Assembly: GCF_051020765.1 (NCBI RefSeq)
Contig: NC_134930.1
Span: 11,036,001 to 11,100,000, forward strand
Direction of reading: 5' to 3'
DNA from: Lasioglossum baleicum
Taxonomy: Eukaryota > Arthropoda > Insecta > Hymenoptera > Halictidae
DNA: 64,000 nt
The notes beneath the pieces are model-generated. The model did not search any database. It was not told the DNA's origin and saw only the letters and a program-made list of their open reading frames with translations. Shown here piece by piece: positions 60,837-64,000 of the stretch; the stretch's first letter is position 1; each line of letters opens with the position of its first letter. The position numbers and the translations under genes are program-made.

Positions 60837-61175
60837 TTAAAGTTTAAACATTCTCTGAACCAGCGTTCATTCGTTCGCGATTTTCAAGTGTTTTAAGGAA
60901 ATTCTGTAAATTCTAGAATTGCAGAAGCTTTTCAAGTAGCTATTCGGAGCACTTTCGCACAGATTTCATTTCGTTATCATCTAAACTAGTACAGTTATTA
61001 ATATTTGAACATAATCAATCATTCTGTAAATTCTTTTACGATTATGTAACTTCACTGACGATTTTGTTATACTACTGGCTTGTGACTATAGTGCAAAAAG
61101 AATTATTCCCAGATTTGCACAGATTGAACATTTATAACTAATTTAAGTAGAAATGAGCATCAACAGCATCAAATA

Positions 61176-64000
61176 TTTCATATAGGATAAACTAGGGACT
61201 TCAATACGTATTCCAGAATTACTTTAGATTTATTGAAAGCATAGAACAGTAAAAAAATCAATCGTGAACATAAATGTTCCACGTTACCTAGGGAGGGTTA
61301 AACAATAACATTATAAGGGGAGAGCGAAACTGGGTGAGATATGCCGGGATCATTTATGCAACTACTTTCGAGGAGCGTACGAAGGTTAAAAGGCATTCGA
61401 TCGAAAAAGAGGGTAGGCGTTCGCGGGTGTCAGGAAACAAGGAGTCACACTAGGCAGCGTCTATTTCCATAATTCGATGCCGTTGTGCGCCACGCATAAA
61501 AGTGTCTTCGAGGTGAAACGAGGCGTGTCGAAGCAAAGCGTTTGTTGAATGGACGCCTCGCAGATCCTGGAAACGTAGCCAAAAGGAGAAAATCGAGGGG
61601 AGAGTGTCAGCTGAATTATGCACCCAGCAATAATCTTGGAGTGTCGCGCGTCGGTTCGCTAATATACGACGGTGTATCCGTTTTTACGGCGCGTCGCGAC
61701 CGGGGATTGTCAAATCGTGTTAAACTCCCCTCTAATCGGTGATTATGCTCAACGAACCTTTCGCAGCAGCTCGCGCCCCGATCCGGTACTCTCGGTCCCC
61801 AGCGAGATTTAACGACTCGACCGATCGAATCGTCTGTCAACGCCGGGAAAAGAATTTATCGTTAATGAGAGAGAGAGAACCGAGTCTGGAGGTGGGAGCT
61901 GGCCGAGGGGTATTAAAATTGAGCCACCATCCCAGCCGACACGATTGTCCCCATTTTTTCGCGTTAATTGGTGGCGAATTTGTCCTTCGATTCTTCGACG
62001 CCGCGCGGCTAATTAACCACCGGCGGAATGTAATTATTAATAGTCGGTTTAGGGGAGCTGCCTCGAGGGGTGGTTTTCGTACCGACGGCCCTTTATAGTT
62101 GGAATTTTATACATGTGTCCGATGAATCGTGAGATGAGCCTCCAGTGCCACTTCCGGTCCCCGATATACAATGGGCTTTAATTGTCCGGAAGAAGCCTAC
62201 GCACGAGAACGTTCGGTTTGCCTGGTGGAACATTTGTTCAACCGTCTCCTCTCTTCCTTCTTTATTTGGATTAATCCAACCCCTATGCACGTCTATTGTT
62301 CGATTATGTTACGCTCGCTCGGGCTGTGTGTTAACAACTTTGCGGTTGAGGACTCGCGAAGAGGATTAGGAATCCCGGAAATCAAATAAATTGGAAATTC
62401 TCGGTACGAGTAAAGGATATCGTCCACACTACAACCCTTAACATTGAACCCCCGATCAGAATTGCAAACTGCGTAAAACATTTTGTTGAAAAATCCATGG
62501 TTTTCGAGGAAATTTGAATTCTTTTAAGGGGTTGGGAAGACGGAAACTCTGAAACCACGGACCTTTCAATAAAATTTTAACAATTTCGTAGGCACAATGG
62601 AACGATATAAGTAATTATTGTTTAAACTGGCGTTTAGAAGCGCACATTTTTGCAAATAAAAATGTCACTTCGAATGATTTCAGGAACCGCATCCTTCAAG
62701 ATTGGACGACATTTTTGGGACATCCTACATCTTAATTTAATTAGTCGTACTGAAAGGTACAGCTTATTTTGGCAATTTATAAATAAAATATTTGAAGTTT
62801 CCATATTTCAGAAATAATTTCGCAGATTGACAGAAACATGGATAAGTGCTTGCTGTACTTGGTTAATCAAGATTGAAAGTCAAATATGACAAGAATTTAT
62901 AAATCTATTTCAAAATGCATCATCTAGTATTGCGATAGGAGAAGATAATCTTGATAACCGTAGAGCAACAATTCTAGGTGTCTAATAAATATTATTATGC
63001 AATAAAAAACAAGAAATTGAAAAAATAAGAATGTTATACTTAAATCGTAGAAATTCCGCACATTGTGTGCAAACATTGCCAACTTCCAATTTTGTTCTGT
63101 TTTTTATATGATTTAATAACTTTTGTTTTAAAAAAATTCATATCTATTCTTCCGCGAACAAACTCGACTTTTAAGTGGTCTAGCGACTTTTCGGCCACCT
63201 TGTACTGACACAGGATGAAAAATGTTGGGGAAAAGTGTAGGCAATCCTGTGGGAACCGCATAAAAGTGTCGTCTAACTGGGAAGTGTTGTGTCTTTCGCG
63301 CGAAAGCGGCCGAGGATCGTGGGGGGATGCAGGTCGAATGCCGGGCGACGATTCGTGGATAACACCGCAGTCGATTAAAAGCCTCGGCGAGAGCTGGCCC
63401 ATGCGAAGATCTCGCTTCCAATTTCGGTCCGCCACATTTTAATCACCGGTGATAACTCTTCCGATATATCGGTGGATTCCCTATAGTCGTGGCCGTGTTA
63501 TCTGTCGTTTCCCTTCTCCGCGTGCAGTCCGCCGTCGGTTTCCTCGAGCCGCAACGCAATCCCACAGAAGGAAGCAATTCGGCATTGAGTTGCCTCTCGA
63601 TTGTGGGGGTAGGGGAACGGTCGGTCTTTCAATATTTCGGTCGGCCATTGTGCCGGCCGCAGGATCGGATGAATTGTTAATTTTTTTACGGAGCGGCGCA
63701 CAAAGTGGGGCAGTGTGTACCCCGAGCTCTCTCTCTCTCTCTCTCTCTCTCGACGGTGTCCCGTCTGCGTCGATATTCCATCGTATATATTATTCCCGGA
63801 GCCCAGCCGTGTTCGTCTGCATTCGTCTATATCCTCCGGGCAGGGACGCGCTTCGATCGATGCGCCCCGCGCGCGATGCTCGATGAAAGGTCTAATTTCC
63901 ATACGCGCAAGGTGAATTTGTATCTCGCCGGAACTCCCGCCACTAGCCCACGCTGCACTATACAGGGTGGAGTCACCTGGCGTTTTCACCTGAGACATCC
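61176..64000. other. Intergenic DNA to window end, no gene seen
   Basis: GC-rich blocks at 61380-62400 and 63190-64000 hold only overlapping chance frames. The TACAGGGTG word at 63960 may be the start of an element cut by the window edge. Confidence 0.4.
63728..63751. repeat. (CT)n microsatellite
   Basis: A run of about 12 CT units. Other simple tracts are CTT repeats at 49016-49042, AG-rich DNA at 46719-46771, CA repeats at 24834-24847, CG repeats at about 29238-29251, and a C tract at about 52313-52330. Confidence 0.85.

Larger units (their letters stand above)
59502..61175. mobile_element. GCACAGTGG-family element, copy F, split by two insertions
   Basis: The left end is GCGCAGTGAGATATTTGACC. 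Family sequence runs 59502-59623 and resumes at about 60850-61170, where it matches copies A and D. Between these lie two TTAA-flanked MITEs (59628-60244, 60249-60836). The right terminus is not recognisable, so the copy is truncated and its end approximate. Confidence 0.65.

Noticed and set aside
63498..63998. 166-codon minus-strand frame at the window end
   Set aside because: It includes the translated CT microsatellite (an Arg-Glu run) and has no recognisable domain.

Overview
The window looks like an animal nuclear genome, most probably an insect and plausibly a hymenopteran. The reasons are a spliced gene with a 68-base intron, alternating AT-rich and GC-rich blocks, no operon-like gene packing, and many short DNA-transposon relics (mariner, Tc3-like, piggyBac-like, hAT-like, Harbinger-like). 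Gene density is very low: most open frames are chance frames in GC-rich blocks and were left out. The species assignment is inference.

Two things are clearly coding. First, a three-exon minus-strand gene lies between 25618 and 23287. It has a TATA box and a polyadenylation signal and encodes a predicted 92-residue secreted peptide precursor: signal peptide, acidic pro-segment, RRKR cleavage site, then four evenly spaced cysteines. The exons were assembled by eye from splice signals and matching phases. Second, at 40827-45734 there is an apparently complete Gypsy-type LTR retrotransposon of the CsRn1/Kabuki kind. Its two 301-bp LTRs differ at one position. It has a 4-bp target duplication, a tRNA-Trp primer site, a Gag with a CHCC finger, and an uninterrupted pol in the -1 frame carrying protease, RT, RNase H and integrase motifs.

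The rest is intergenic or intronic DNA packed with small mobile elements. A family with GCACAGTGG termini has six copies (8897-10104, 29530-30485, 34303-35148, 47214-47857, 49862-50871, and 59502 to about 61175). A hairpin-shaped relative lies at 19609-20121. TTAA-flanked piggyBac-like MITEs lie at 9764, 52872, 59628 and 60249, the last two back to back inside a GCACAGTGG copy. hAT-like MITEs with 8-bp duplications lie at 5648, 7334, 24140 and 36292. One Harbinger-like MITE lies at 27463. TA-flanked elements lie at 12591, 39227 (Tc3-like with a broken transposase), 39984 and 51571 (mariner), plus a dispersed family of about 200 bp with GACTGCGGAT termini. Long inverted repeats at 1070, 10788, 19609, 37629 and 55858 could fold into hairpins if transcribed.

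The GC-richer blocks (for example 3040-3950, 6180-6950, 16000-16900, 28130-29520, 31000-32740, 46370-47200, 48240-49850, 50880-52700, 56570-57900 and 61380-62400) hold no recognisable exons. Some carry clustered homeodomain-type TAAT/ATTA words and may be regulatory. No rRNA, tRNA or CRISPR array was seen.
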